Shown one piece after another: positions 17,833-26,238 of a stretch of 64,000 nucleotides of DNA; position 1 is the stretch's first letter; every line of letters begins with the position of its first letter. The translations under genes and the position numbers were made by a program. The notes under the pieces were generated by a model, which was not told the origin of the DNA, searched no databases, and worked only from the letters and a program-made list of their open reading frames with translations. This DNA is from Candidatus Leptofilum gracile (GTDB lineage Bacteria > Chloroflexota > Anaerolineae > Promineifilales > Promineifilaceae). The stretch lies in contig JADJOJ010000008.1 of the NCBI GenBank assembly GCA_016713825.1, positions 1 through 64,000 on the forward strand. Direction: 5' to 3'.

Positions 17833-17848
17833 GTGACATTTTGTGACA
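17833..17848. promoter_or_regulatory. GTGACA direct-repeat operator, locus B
   Basis: GTGACA at 17833-17838 and 17843-17848, 10 bases apart, inside AGGTGACATTTTGTGACAA. This 19-base string is found, reverse-complemented, in the operator of locus A (7056-7074). It ends 14 bases before the regulator start, so binding would block transcription or translation start of that gene. Autoregulation is inferred from position and duplication. Confidence 0.6.
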
Positions 17849-17862
17849 AAATAGAAACCATC

Positions 17863-20160
17863 ATGACAAGATCATCAGCTGTTCCCCACACCTTTGCCGC
17901 CGCCTTACGCTTTTATCGCAAGCGCACCCGTCTAACCCAAGACGCGCTCGGCCGCGCTGTCGGCTACAGCCGTGAACAAATTGCTCGCCTGGAAAATGGC
18001 TCGCGCCAACCCGATATCACGGCCGTTACCGCCCTGTTCGTTCCCGCGCTCAACCTCAACACGCCAGAAGGAGAACAGCTTTTACATCTGGCGCAGCAGG
18101 CCCGAAACGGCCGTTCCCCCACACCCCGTTACCAGCCCCCAGCTCCCCTCGTTCCCCTCATCGGCCGCCAAACTGAACAGCAACAACTCACCCATCTGCT
18201 CGGCCAAACCCGCCTACTCACCCTCGTCGGGGCCCCCGGCATCGGCAAAACCCGCCTGGCTCTAGAAGTTGCCCAGCAGAGCCCCTTCACCGATGGCGCT
18301 GCCTTCGTTTCTCTGGCCTCCCTGCAAACCACCGCCGATATCCCCCACACCCTCTTAACCACGCTGGGGGCAGCCACCAACCACGCCGATGAAGCAGCCC
18401 TCATCACCCACCTGGCCGACACCCACCTTTTGCTCATCCTCGACAACTGCGAACAGCTGCTGCCAGATATTAGCCTGCTAATTGGGCGTTTGCTGGAACG
18501 ATTGCCTTATCTAACCTTGCTCTGCACCAGCCGCAATCCGCTGGCTTTATATGGCGAACAGCTTTACCCCGTGCCACCTTTAGAACTGCCAGACCCAAAC
18601 AGTACGGATCTAGACAGATTAACGGCCGTTCCCGCCCTCGCCCTCCTCCTGAATCGTATCCGAGCCCATCACCCCGCCTTCATGCTTACGGTCGAAAATG
18701 CCCCGGCCCTCATCACCCTCTGCCACGCCCTGGATGGCTTGCCCCTGGCCCTCGAATTGGCGGCTGTTCAATTGCCCCATCACCCGCCCGCCGCCATCAT
18801 CGCCCAACTGCACAGCCTGGGTGGCACTGCCTCGTTGCACCAACATCTGCACAACATCCCCGCCCGCCATCGCACCTTGCAACGCGCAATTGATTGGAGC
18901 GTGCGCCTGCTTTCGGCTGAACAGCAGCACACTTTTGCCTGTTTGAGCGTTTTTCAGGGAGGCTGTGAGGAAACGGCCGTATTCGCCGTCATTGGGTGCT
19001 CCCGCCACACAATCGCCGCCCTCGCCCGCGCCAACCTTATTCAATGGCAAGACAAGCGCATCACCCAGCTAGAAACCTTGCGCGTGGACGGCTACACCCG
19101 CCTTTTGGCACACAATCAGGCCGACGACTACCAAAAACGGCACGCCACCTACTACGCCACCCTCGCCCAAAACATTCATCACGGCCTGCTGGGGGAGGCA
19201 CAAACGGTATGGGTCGAATACGCCCTGCGCGACCATCTCAATTTATTGGCGGCGGTGCGCTGGGCCATCAACGCCCAAAACGGCGACTTAGCCATCGCCC
19301 TCACAGGCTGGTTATGGTGGTTTTGGTATCGGCAGGGGCTGCTAACAGTCGGGCGCGATTTGCTTACCGCCGCTTTACAACTCACAACGGCCGATCTGGC
19401 ACAACGCGCACAAGCAGTCAACGGCCTCGCCAGCCTTTGCATGGAACAGCACGCCACCGCTGAAAGTTTGCGCTATCATCAAGAAGGTTTGGCCTTGCGG
19501 CAACAATTAGGCGATCAAGCCGGTGTCGCCATTGTCTTGCACAATATGGCGCTGACAGCATACCGCATGGGTGATTTTGAACAGGCGGTTGATTGGCTGT
19601 TGGCGGCCATTAAGACCGATCCAGATGCGCCAAACGCCCTCAGCTATGCCCATTTGGGCCTTATCGCCCAAGAAATGGGGGATTTGGCGCAAGGGCGGCA
19701 CTGGTTTGAAACAGCGCATCTGCTGGCCAAAACGGCCGATTCCTGGACACAAGCCTTTGTCGCCTGCAACTACGCCGATCTGCTGTGTGCGGCTGGTGCC
19801 ATCCGCGAAGCACACGCATTGGCCGAAACCAGTTTGCGCCTCTTCCGCGATCAACAAGACAACCTCTACCTCAGCGACGCCCAATTGGTACTCGCCAAAA
19901 TCGCCCTGGCACAGGAAGCCTATACAGAGGCTGAAACATGGTGCGAGCAAGCCATTGACGGCTATCGCCAACGCCAACAACAATTAGAATTGATGACCGC
20001 ATTGCTTTTGCAGGCACAGCTAACATTGAAAATGGGGAATAAAACAACAGCGCAAACTGCTTTTACAGAGGCCCAAACAGTTGCCGAACACCTACAAATT
20101 CCCATCACGCCACGAATTCAAAACCAATTCCAGCAGATGGTAACCGTGCTGGCCAGATAA
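17863..20160 (+). CDS. XRE-HTH / NB-ARC (STAND) ATPase / TPR transcription regulator
   Basis: 765 residues from ATG 17863 (MTRSSAVPHTFAAALRFYRK). Domain order: XRE helix-turn-helix (residues about 10-65: RLTQDALGRAV, SREQIARLENGSRQPDI); NB-ARC ATPase with Walker A TLVGAPGIGKTRLALEVAQ (about 121), Walker B LLLILDNCEQLLPD and LCTSRNPLALYGEQLYPVPP; a winged-helix/arm region RTLQRAIDWSVRLLS; and a long TPR array (ETLRVDGYTRLL to the end). STAND proteins switch between ADP and ATP states on binding an inducer, as MalT does. It is divergent from an exported-protein/beta-helix pair, which it probably controls. The paralogue at 4486-6873 is broken. The in-frame codon at 17797 would translate the operator and is rejected. 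Confidence 0.85.
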   Translation: MTRSSAVPHTFAAALRFYRKRTRLTQDALGRAVGYSREQIARLENGSRQPDITAVTALFVPALNLNTPEGEQLLHLAQQARNGRSPTPRYQPPAPLVPLIGRQTEQQQLTHLLGQTRLLTLVGAPGIGKTRLALEVAQQSPFTDGAAFVSLASLQTTADIPHTLLTTLGAATNHADEAALITHLADTHLLLILDNCEQLLPDISLLIGRLLERLPYLTLLCTSRNPLALYGEQLYPVPPLELPDPNSTDLDRLTAVPALALLLNRIRAHHPAFMLTVENAPALITLCHALDGLPLALELAAVQLPHHPPAAIIAQLHSLGGTASLHQHLHNIPARHRTLQRAIDWSVRLLSAEQQHTFACLSVFQGGCEETAVFAVIGCSRHTIAALARANLIQWQDKRITQLETLRVDGYTRLLAHNQADDYQKRHATYYATLAQNIHHGLLGEAQTVWVEYALRDHLNLLAAVRWAINAQNGDLAIALTGWLWWFWYRQGLLTVGRDLLTAALQLTTADLAQRAQAVNGLASLCMEQHATAESLRYHQEGLALRQQLGDQAGVAIVLHNMALTAYRMGDFEQAVDWLLAAIKTDPDAPNALSYAHLGLIAQEMGDLAQGRHWFETAHLLAKTADSWTQAFVACNYADLLCAAGAIREAHALAETSLRLFRDQQDNLYLSDAQLVLAKIALAQEAYTEAETWCEQAIDGYRQRQQQLELMTALLLQAQLTLKMGNKTTAQTAFTEAQTVAEHLQIPITPRIQNQFQQMVTVLAR

Positions 20161-20392
20161 AAGATGCAAACGCGTAGGCCAATTGTCGGCTAACGAACTG
20201 CGCATCAAACAGCAAGATACGGCCGTTCCTCCTAAAATAATTAAGAGTGACGCACTAAAAGGGCTATGGATGGTGTCCCCACCGTGCCACCACCAGTTCG
20301 GTCAAGAGAGCAGCCCTTCGGGATTGAGAGGCGGCCGGAGCAACGACGTAACGCCTAATACTATCATCTGGCAAGGTTAAAAGGAGGAACTC

Positions 20393-22423
20393 ATGGGTTC
20401 AGAAACAGCACGAGGGAAGAAATGGGAACGCATCTACCTGCTGGTCCAGATGGCTGCCCTATTCCTCATGGGCATGAGTGCAGCCTGTACCGAACCCCCG
20501 TCTTTGGTCCCCACAGCAACCGCTGACCCAATACAAACTGCCAGCCCCACGGCCGTTCCTCCACAAACGACAGCTATTGCCTCAGCAACGGCCGTTCCCA
20601 CCACCCCCCCAGGCCCCACACAAACCGCTCCCGCTACGCCTGCGCCCACACCAACCCCTGTGCCCACGCTGCCAGCCATCACGCACCCCTTGCGCAGCCA
20701 CCAAATGATTTGGTTTGTGCGGGACGGCAAATTGTGGCGGTCTGACGTGCATGGCGTTGAACTAGAGCAGCTCGGCAATGATGATTTCCTAAGCTGGGGC
20801 GAGGCGGATGGCTTTGGTCTGGCCAGTTTGCGCCTATCGCCAGACGGCCGTTGGCTGGCCAACCCCATCCACCAAGACAACAAGCTGCACATCCTTGATC
20901 TAGGCACCGGGCAGGAGCGCGTGCTGCCAGTTAACGGCTCCGAGCTGGCCTGGTCGCCAGACAGCCGCACCCTGGCCTACGCACCCGTCCGCAACTTTCC
21001 CACCAGCCCACCACCTGGCTGCGCCCTCTGTCTCTATGATCTGGCCACAGACACGCACACCAACCTCATTCCCAACAGCGATCCATCCCTTGACTCCATT
21101 CGCAATCTGGTTTGGTCGGCCGACGGCTCAAAATTGGCCTACGGCTGCTGCTTTGTGCCGCGTGAGCCGTATGAAGGAATCAGCGACGGCCGTATCGAAA
21201 CCATCCACATCGGCACCGGTGCACTCAGCGAAGCAGGGCCGCTCACCAGCAGCGTCGGCGGCGGCGTGGCCCGGTTCTGCTGGCGTGATGAAAACATCGT
21301 AACCACAGACGCAGCCCTGGGGGACCGTTGTGCCGCAACAGTCAGCGACTGGTTCAACCCAATCAGCCGCGATAATTTGCTGGCAGCGTGGGAAGCGGTG
21401 CCCAGCAGCAATGATTGGACGGCGACGCGGCTCACTGTCACCAATCGAGCCACCGGGCAACTTGTCTGGGAACGCACCTTGGACACAACAACGGCTTTAC
21501 GGCTGGGCTGGTCGCCAGACGGCCGTTACCTTTTCTTCGACGATGGCCGCCCCAATTCCCCCATTTGGCAGCTGACTGCCGACAACAGCGAACTGCGCCA
21601 AATTTCGCCCGATGGCATCTTGCTGGGCATTGTGAACCGTTGGGAATCGTTTCAACCGCCGCAAACTGTGTCGCCAAACGGCCGTTGGCAGGCCAGCAGC
21701 CAGATCGAAGAACCCATTACCGTGACGGAAGCTGAACTGGCACAATACCCTACCGGGCAAAAATACCGCACAACCTTAACCGTGCAGGCCGTGGATGGCA
21801 GCCAAACCTGGACAGCTGTCGATGAGTGGCGCACCTACGGCCTGGGCTACACGCAGCCAGAACCGATACGCTGGTCGGCAAACGGCCGTTACCTTTACTA
21901 CGCCAACGTGCCCAACCCCGATGGCTGCGCGGTGCTGGTCAACGGCGGCGACTTGTGGCGACTGGACTTGACCAGCGGCACGGTGACAGAGATGGCCCCT
22001 TACATCGGCCTGGTGATGGCCCTTTCTCCCGATGAAACCAGCCTGGCGGTGGACGCTTCGTACGGGCGCGGCTTTCTCATTCGTGATCTGGCCACGGGCG
22101 CAGAACAAACCGTGCCGCTGCCCCAACCTGCCGAATCATGGCGGATGGGCGGGTTGGCATGGTCACCAGACGGCCGTCATCTACTCATCATCCAGCTGCT
22201 CAATGCGTGTAACGGGCTGGCACCACAAACAACGGCGTTGGTGCGGGTTGATTTGGCTGAAGAAACGGGGGAGGCAACGGCCGTTACCCTTCTGGAGCCA
22301 GACGCGCGCAGCTTCACGCTGATGCAGTGGATCCGCCCCGACGAAGTGCGGCTGCAAGATGCGGCAGGCACCATCTGGTACATGGACGTTTTTTCTGGCT
22401 TCATGGCGCAAGGCCCAAATTAG
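20393..22423 (+). CDS. Lipoprotein with PD40-type beta-propeller
   Basis: 676 residues. Strong Shine-Dalgarno AAAAGGAGGAACTC before ATG 20393. A hydrophobic segment ends in the lipobox MGMSAAC (Cys about 35), then comes a ~70-residue Thr/Pro linker (PTATADPIQTASPTAVPP and more). From residue ~105 there are at least six PD40/WD40-like blades marked by S-P-D-G/S motifs: LSPDGRWLANP, WSPDSRTLAYAP, WSADGSKLAYG, WSPDGRYLFFDD, WSANGRYLYYA and WSPDGRHLLIIQ. Such TolB-like propellers sit outside the membrane and bind proteins or carbohydrate. Several blades contain ACGGCCGT in the DGR frame. Monocistronic; its TAG overlaps the end of a convergent pseudogene remnant. Confidence 0.85.
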   Translation: MGSETARGKKWERIYLLVQMAALFLMGMSAACTEPPSLVPTATADPIQTASPTAVPPQTTAIASATAVPTTPPGPTQTAPATPAPTPTPVPTLPAITHPLRSHQMIWFVRDGKLWRSDVHGVELEQLGNDDFLSWGEADGFGLASLRLSPDGRWLANPIHQDNKLHILDLGTGQERVLPVNGSELAWSPDSRTLAYAPVRNFPTSPPPGCALCLYDLATDTHTNLIPNSDPSLDSIRNLVWSADGSKLAYGCCFVPREPYEGISDGRIETIHIGTGALSEAGPLTSSVGGGVARFCWRDENIVTTDAALGDRCAATVSDWFNPISRDNLLAAWEAVPSSNDWTATRLTVTNRATGQLVWERTLDTTTALRLGWSPDGRYLFFDDGRPNSPIWQLTADNSELRQISPDGILLGIVNRWESFQPPQTVSPNGRWQASSQIEEPITVTEAELAQYPTGQKYRTTLTVQAVDGSQTWTAVDEWRTYGLGYTQPEPIRWSANGRYLYYANVPNPDGCAVLVNGGDLWRLDLTSGTVTEMAPYIGLVMALSPDETSLAVDASYGRGFLIRDLATGAEQTVPLPQPAESWRMGGLAWSPDGRHLLIIQLLNACNGLAPQTTALVRVDLAEETGEATAVTLLEPDARSFTLMQWIRPDEVRLQDAAGTIWYMDVFSGFMAQGPN

Positions 22424-22590
22424 TGAAACAGCTTCGCCAAAGTTGGCAGCAGATGTGATGGGCTAACACCTAATTTAAGGGAAACGGCCGTTCCTCCCCC
22501 CAACACCCCCCGCCAATTCACCACAGTCTGCCGCCACACCTGCGGCTGATCCACGTACCAACTATCGTTTAGAAAAGCCCGAATAACAAC
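22420..22590 (-). pseudogene. Tail remnant of a second HPr-kinase-like gene
   Basis: About 55 codons read VIRAFLNDSWYVDQPQVWRQ, TVVNWRGVLGGGTAVSLKLG and end KLFH at 22420. They align without gaps to the last 55 residues of the kinase at 23911 (VIQAILHNSLYVDQPQVWRQ, ANLRGVLGGGTAVALKLG). Upstream sequence has no kinase homology, so only the 3-prime end of a duplicate survives. The gene at 22771-23817 now lies between remnant and full gene. Confidence 0.8.
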
Positions 22591-22770
22591 ATGGCCTTTT
22601 GGGATTTTGACTACTTTTTGTATACTGCTCGTGCGCGTTTTTATTGATCCTGGCAAGTTTATCATGCAACTGTGCCGCATAAACCCAAGAAAAAAGCTTA
22701 TGTCGCAAGATGTGCAGATATTTGTTGAGAACCACAGGTTTATCAAGCAAAATACACCGTCGGAGGTTTT

Positions 22771-23817
22771 ATGTTTGTAAAGTCCATTAAACATCATTTC
22801 ATACAAAAAACGACACTGTTACTGTTTCTCGGTTTATTTGCCCTCATAAGCTGTGCGCCAGCACAAAGTGGTGTTGAAGCAGACGAAGCAGGCGGCGACG
22901 TGGCCTGGGTTTATCATGATACTTGGTCAGATAACGTTCACTTTCCAGAGTGGGGGCTAACCAGAGGCCGAGGTGTGGGATTTATGCGGCCGGAACAGCG
23001 AGATGTTTATCCGTATGATCGTGATTCAATCCAAAAGTTTGAAACGGAGACAAAGAACTTTGAGATTGATCTGTCTTTAACTTCCGGCATTGAACGTGAG
23101 TCACCCGTTTTGATTTCACTGTTTGTCAATTATGAGCAAGTAGAATTTATGCTAGATGGCAAAGTGGGTTTGCTGCACCACGTTGTGCTTGAGCCAAATC
23201 AGGAATTAGAAATTCCCATGAGCATTGCATTTGAGAATGAAGGCTGGCACGATGTTTTTGTTGTCGCTTTTTATTCGCCAGAGAAACATCCAGCGGATGC
23301 TGAGTTACGCTTACCGGGCAGTGGTATCCATCTTGGTGGATTCCGCACCGTTGTTTGCGTTAAAAATTGTGAGAAACCTGATATTATCATGACGCAGTAT
23401 GTGGGCGAACCCATCGAAGCCATAAAACTCTCTGGAATTAGAGCACTTTTGCTCAGCCCGGGGGATGAAGAACCACAGCGTCGCTTATTGCCAATTGCTA
23501 CGGTTGAGCCAAACCAAGATTTGCCTGTGGAGCTGTGGGCACGTAATCTAACGGATGCAGAGCGTAATTACGTGGTCATCCCTATCCACGATTTCCTTCA
23601 GGTTCCTTTTAAGGAAAATGGCGATGATAAAATGCTTTTTCAAATGCCGCCAGACAGCAACCTGTTGGTCTCTGGGATTATTAAAGGGGCCAATGATGGC
23701 TTTCATGAGTTTCTCACAATCACCATAGTCGATCCATTTCAAAGCTTAGAGGGTGGGAATGTTGTTGATCCTTTTGTAAAATCTGAAATGCGAACAGGCA
23801 TCATTGTAGATGGGTAA
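22771..23817 (+). CDS. AT-richer lipoprotein of unknown function
   Basis: 348 residues from ATG 22771 (TCGGAGGTTTT upstream). The signal peptide ends in the lipobox ALISC (Cys about 28). The mature part looks like beta-sandwich sequence: HDTWSDNVHFPEWGLTRGRG, VLISLFVNYEQVEFMLDGKV, GWHDVFVVAFYSPEKHPA, plus a Cys pair VVCVKNCEKPD near residue 195 and LPVELWARNLTDAERNYVVI. No family recognised. By eye it is AT-richer than its neighbours and has no ACGGCCGT copy over about 1.4 kb, which suggests recent arrival. It sits between a full HprK-like gene and a remnant of another copy, as though inserted into a duplicated locus. Confidence 0.7.
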   Translation: MFVKSIKHHFIQKTTLLLFLGLFALISCAPAQSGVEADEAGGDVAWVYHDTWSDNVHFPEWGLTRGRGVGFMRPEQRDVYPYDRDSIQKFETETKNFEIDLSLTSGIERESPVLISLFVNYEQVEFMLDGKVGLLHHVVLEPNQELEIPMSIAFENEGWHDVFVVAFYSPEKHPADAELRLPGSGIHLGGFRTVVCVKNCEKPDIIMTQYVGEPIEAIKLSGIRALLLSPGDEEPQRRLLPIATVEPNQDLPVELWARNLTDAERNYVVIPIHDFLQVPFKENGDDKMLFQMPPDSNLLVSGIIKGANDGFHEFLTITIVDPFQSLEGGNVVDPFVKSEMRTGIIVDG

Positions 23818-23910
23818 ACTAAAAAGGAATATTATTTCTCAGCAAAGCCCATTATCTCTACTTGCTTATTCACCGACTTGCTTATTGCTCGCTTCAGCCA
23901 CAAGCGGCCG

Positions 23911-24952
23911 TTAGGCAACGAGCTCAGTGAGTGATTGAATCATGCTTCTTCGATCGGAACCAAGTTTTAGCGCAACGGCCGTTCCCCCCCCCAACACCCC
24001 CCGCAAATTCGCCACATTCTGCCGCCACACCTGCGGCTGGTCCACATACAAACTGTTGTGCAGGATGGCCTGAATCACTTCGGCTTCCCCCACCGCTTCA
24101 ACCACCGTCGCCTCATTTTCGTGGCGAGACAGCAGGCAGAGAATGATTTTTTGGGGGCAAACGGCCGTTTCCCACACATAATCCGGGTTTACCGCACGCA
24201 AATCCACCCGGTACTTCGTTTCCTGGCGCACGACTTCTGGTTGAAGGAACGGCCGTAATTCCGGGAACTGATCCACCATGTCGCTGCGCAGCTTGGCCAG
24301 CCCCACCGGGTAGCCGTGCAAAAAGCCGTCGCCATCCACAAACACCATGCTGTCCGTCAGCAAGCGAAAGCCCGCCAGCGCCAGCCGCAGCGCCGTACTG
24401 CTTTTGCCCGTGTTGTGCGGGGCCAGCAGCAGCAGCGCCACCCTGTTCCGTACCAGGCAGGAAGCGTGCAGCATCCCATAACCATGCGAGATAACCAGAT
24501 TCAACAGCAGCGTGTGCAGCACACATTGGGCCACCAGCTCTGGTTTGGCCGCAAGTTGGGGAGAGAGAACGGCCGTACCCAACCGCCGCGACAAATCTAG
24601 ATGCACCACGCCCCAGCCGCCCAGCTGCATCATCAGCCAATCGGCGCTGCCGCTGTAGGTGATGTGCTGCATCAGATCGTCCGGCGCGGGGCCGGGTAGC
24701 TGGCGCATGGGCTGCACCACCAGCTGGAGCGTGCCCAGCGGTGGTTTGGTCTGCGCCGTTTGCGTGTAATTTTGCAGGGCAACTTCAACCGCGGCCAGCA
24801 CCCCCCGCCTCATTGCTCTCCACCACCAGCGGATGGCCAAACAGCCGCACCTCCTGCCGAAAGCGCAGTTCGTTGGCCCGACGCTGCCAAAAGTCGTCCA
24901 GGTCGCTCTCATGTAGCTGAGACAGCCAATCGCCGTCGGGAATCTTTGTCAT
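23911..24952 (-). CDS. HPr-kinase-like protein (RiPP-type kinase family), one frameshift
   Basis: The reading starts at ATG 24952 (MTKIPDGDWLSQLHESDLDD) and shifts frame at the C6/G6 run at about 24803-24808; removing one G joins LVVESNEAG to VLAAVEVALQNYTQ. The joined protein has about 346 residues. The P-loop LLLAPHNTGKSSTALRLALA and the aspartate site FRLLTDSMVFVDGDGFLHGY match HPr-kinase-related proteins that phosphorylate peptides in lasso clusters. It is not a true HPrK: no HPr or PTS context. Its ATG overlaps the stop of the flippase gene (ATGA). Third gene of the leftward operon nucleotidyltransferase-flippase-kinase. The G6 tract could be a phase-variable switch or a sequencing indel. 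Confidence 0.75.
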
Positions 24953-26238
24953 GGGGAATGCTCCAGCGTGGGGCGCAGCCAAAACCAGTAAAGCAGCCCG
25001 CCGCCGATGGCGGGCAGCCAGCCGCCCAACCCAAAAATGGCGGTGACGGCGGGCAAATTCAGCGGCACCGTTTGCAGCAAAATGAGCTGCAGAACGGCCG
25101 TTCCCGCCAACAAAATAACAAACGGCAGCGGCCGCGTCGCCAAATAAAAGTTCAACCAGATGACGGTGAGGCCCACGCCCAACATCGCCGCGCCCATGCC
25201 GCCCAGCAGCGGGGCCGCCGCCGCATACGCGGGGCCGAGCGTCCAGCTAATCAGCGGCGCACCAAACAGGGTGAGAACGGCCGTTAACAGCACCGTCGGC
25301 AGGCTCACAACAACGGCCGTTTGCCACAGCAAGCGGTCCGGCGACTGTTTAGCCGCCACCCGCGCCACCGCTCGCGGATACATGATCACAATCACCGCCC
25401 CCGGCAGCAGCAGCAAAATACGACGCAGCAAAACGGCCGTCGCGTACAGCGCCGCATCCGCCGCAGGCAAGAGGCGGTTCACCCAAACCAAATCCAGGCT
25501 GAGCAGCGCCATGTAAGCGGCGTAAGCGACCAGGGCATTGAGGGTGAGCGTGCTGGCCGACCAACGATATTTTGGCGGAACGGCCGTTCCGCCACGCCAA
25601 ACCAGACCACCCAGGCAAGCCAATCCCACCAGCAGCGACACCCCGCCCCCCAACGGCATCGCCCCGATGGCCCCATTCAGGCCCAAACCGAATGCCGAAA
25701 TGAGCAGCAGCCCGACGGCAAAACGGCCGACGGCATACCCCAGGCGCATCCCGCCAAACCAGCCAAAGCGGCGCTGCCCTTGCAGCAGCCCGGCCACCAC
25801 CGGCCGCGTCGTGGCAATAAAAATCATGAAGGCGGCCAGGGCAACGGCCGTTTCCGGCAGGTTCAACCAGGCGGCCAACAGCCCGCGCCCCAGCCAGATG
25901 AGCAGCACCGCCGCCAGCCCCACCAGCCCGCTGCGGCCCAAAAAATGACGAAAAATGGCAAAATCGGTGTGCGCAGGTAAATCGGTAGCCAGGTTGGCTT
26001 CAGCAACGTAGCGGGCCAGCACCGGCTGCATCACCGCCGCCGTGGTGAGAACAAGCAGCAAAAGGCTGTTGATCGTTTGCGCGGCGGCAAAGTCGGCGGG
26101 CAGCAGCACGCGGGCCAGGTAGATGTGAAAACCGTAGTCGATCGCATTGGTCACGCCGTCGATGGCCAGCAAAAAGCTGGTTTGCTGCACGGCTGGCCGC
26201 TGCCGCCACGGGGTCCACACCGCGCGCAATCCAATCAT
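24949..26238 (-). CDS. Polysaccharide/lipid flippase (MOP superfamily, Wzx-like)
   Basis: 429 residues, about 12-14 membrane helices. N-terminus QQTSFLLAIDGVTNAIDYGF and LARVLLPADFAAAQTINSLL is typical of oligosaccharide flippases, with an LARVLxPxDF block. Further helices include GLVGLAAVLLIWLGRGLLAA, FMIFIATTRPVVAGLLQGQR and LLLISAFGLGLNGAIGAMP. It overlaps the upstream nucleotidyltransferase by 4 bases (ATGA) and the downstream kinase by 4 bases, so the three are tightly coupled. Cargo is unknown. In a peptide-modification reading it could export a modified peptide or lipid-linked product. Many ACGGCCGT copies, so long resident in the genome. Confidence 0.8.
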   Translation of the reverse strand: MIGLRAVWTPWRQRPAVQQTSFLLAIDGVTNAIDYGFHIYLARVLLPADFAAAQTINSLLLLVLTTAAVMQPVLARYVAEANLATDLPAHTDFAIFRHFLGRSGLVGLAAVLLIWLGRGLLAAWLNLPETAVALAAFMIFIATTRPVVAGLLQGQRRFGWFGGMRLGYAVGRFAVGLLLISAFGLGLNGAIGAMPLGGGVSLLVGLACLGGLVWRGGTAVPPKYRWSASTLTLNALVAYAAYMALLSLDLVWVNRLLPAADAALYATAVLLRRILLLLPGAVIVIMYPRAVARVAAKQSPDRLLWQTAVVVSLPTVLLTAVLTLFGAPLISWTLGPAYAAAAPLLGGMGAAMLGVGLTVIWLNFYLATRPLPFVILLAGTAVLQLILLQTVPLNLPAVTAIFGLGGWLPAIGGGLLYWFWLRPTLEHSP

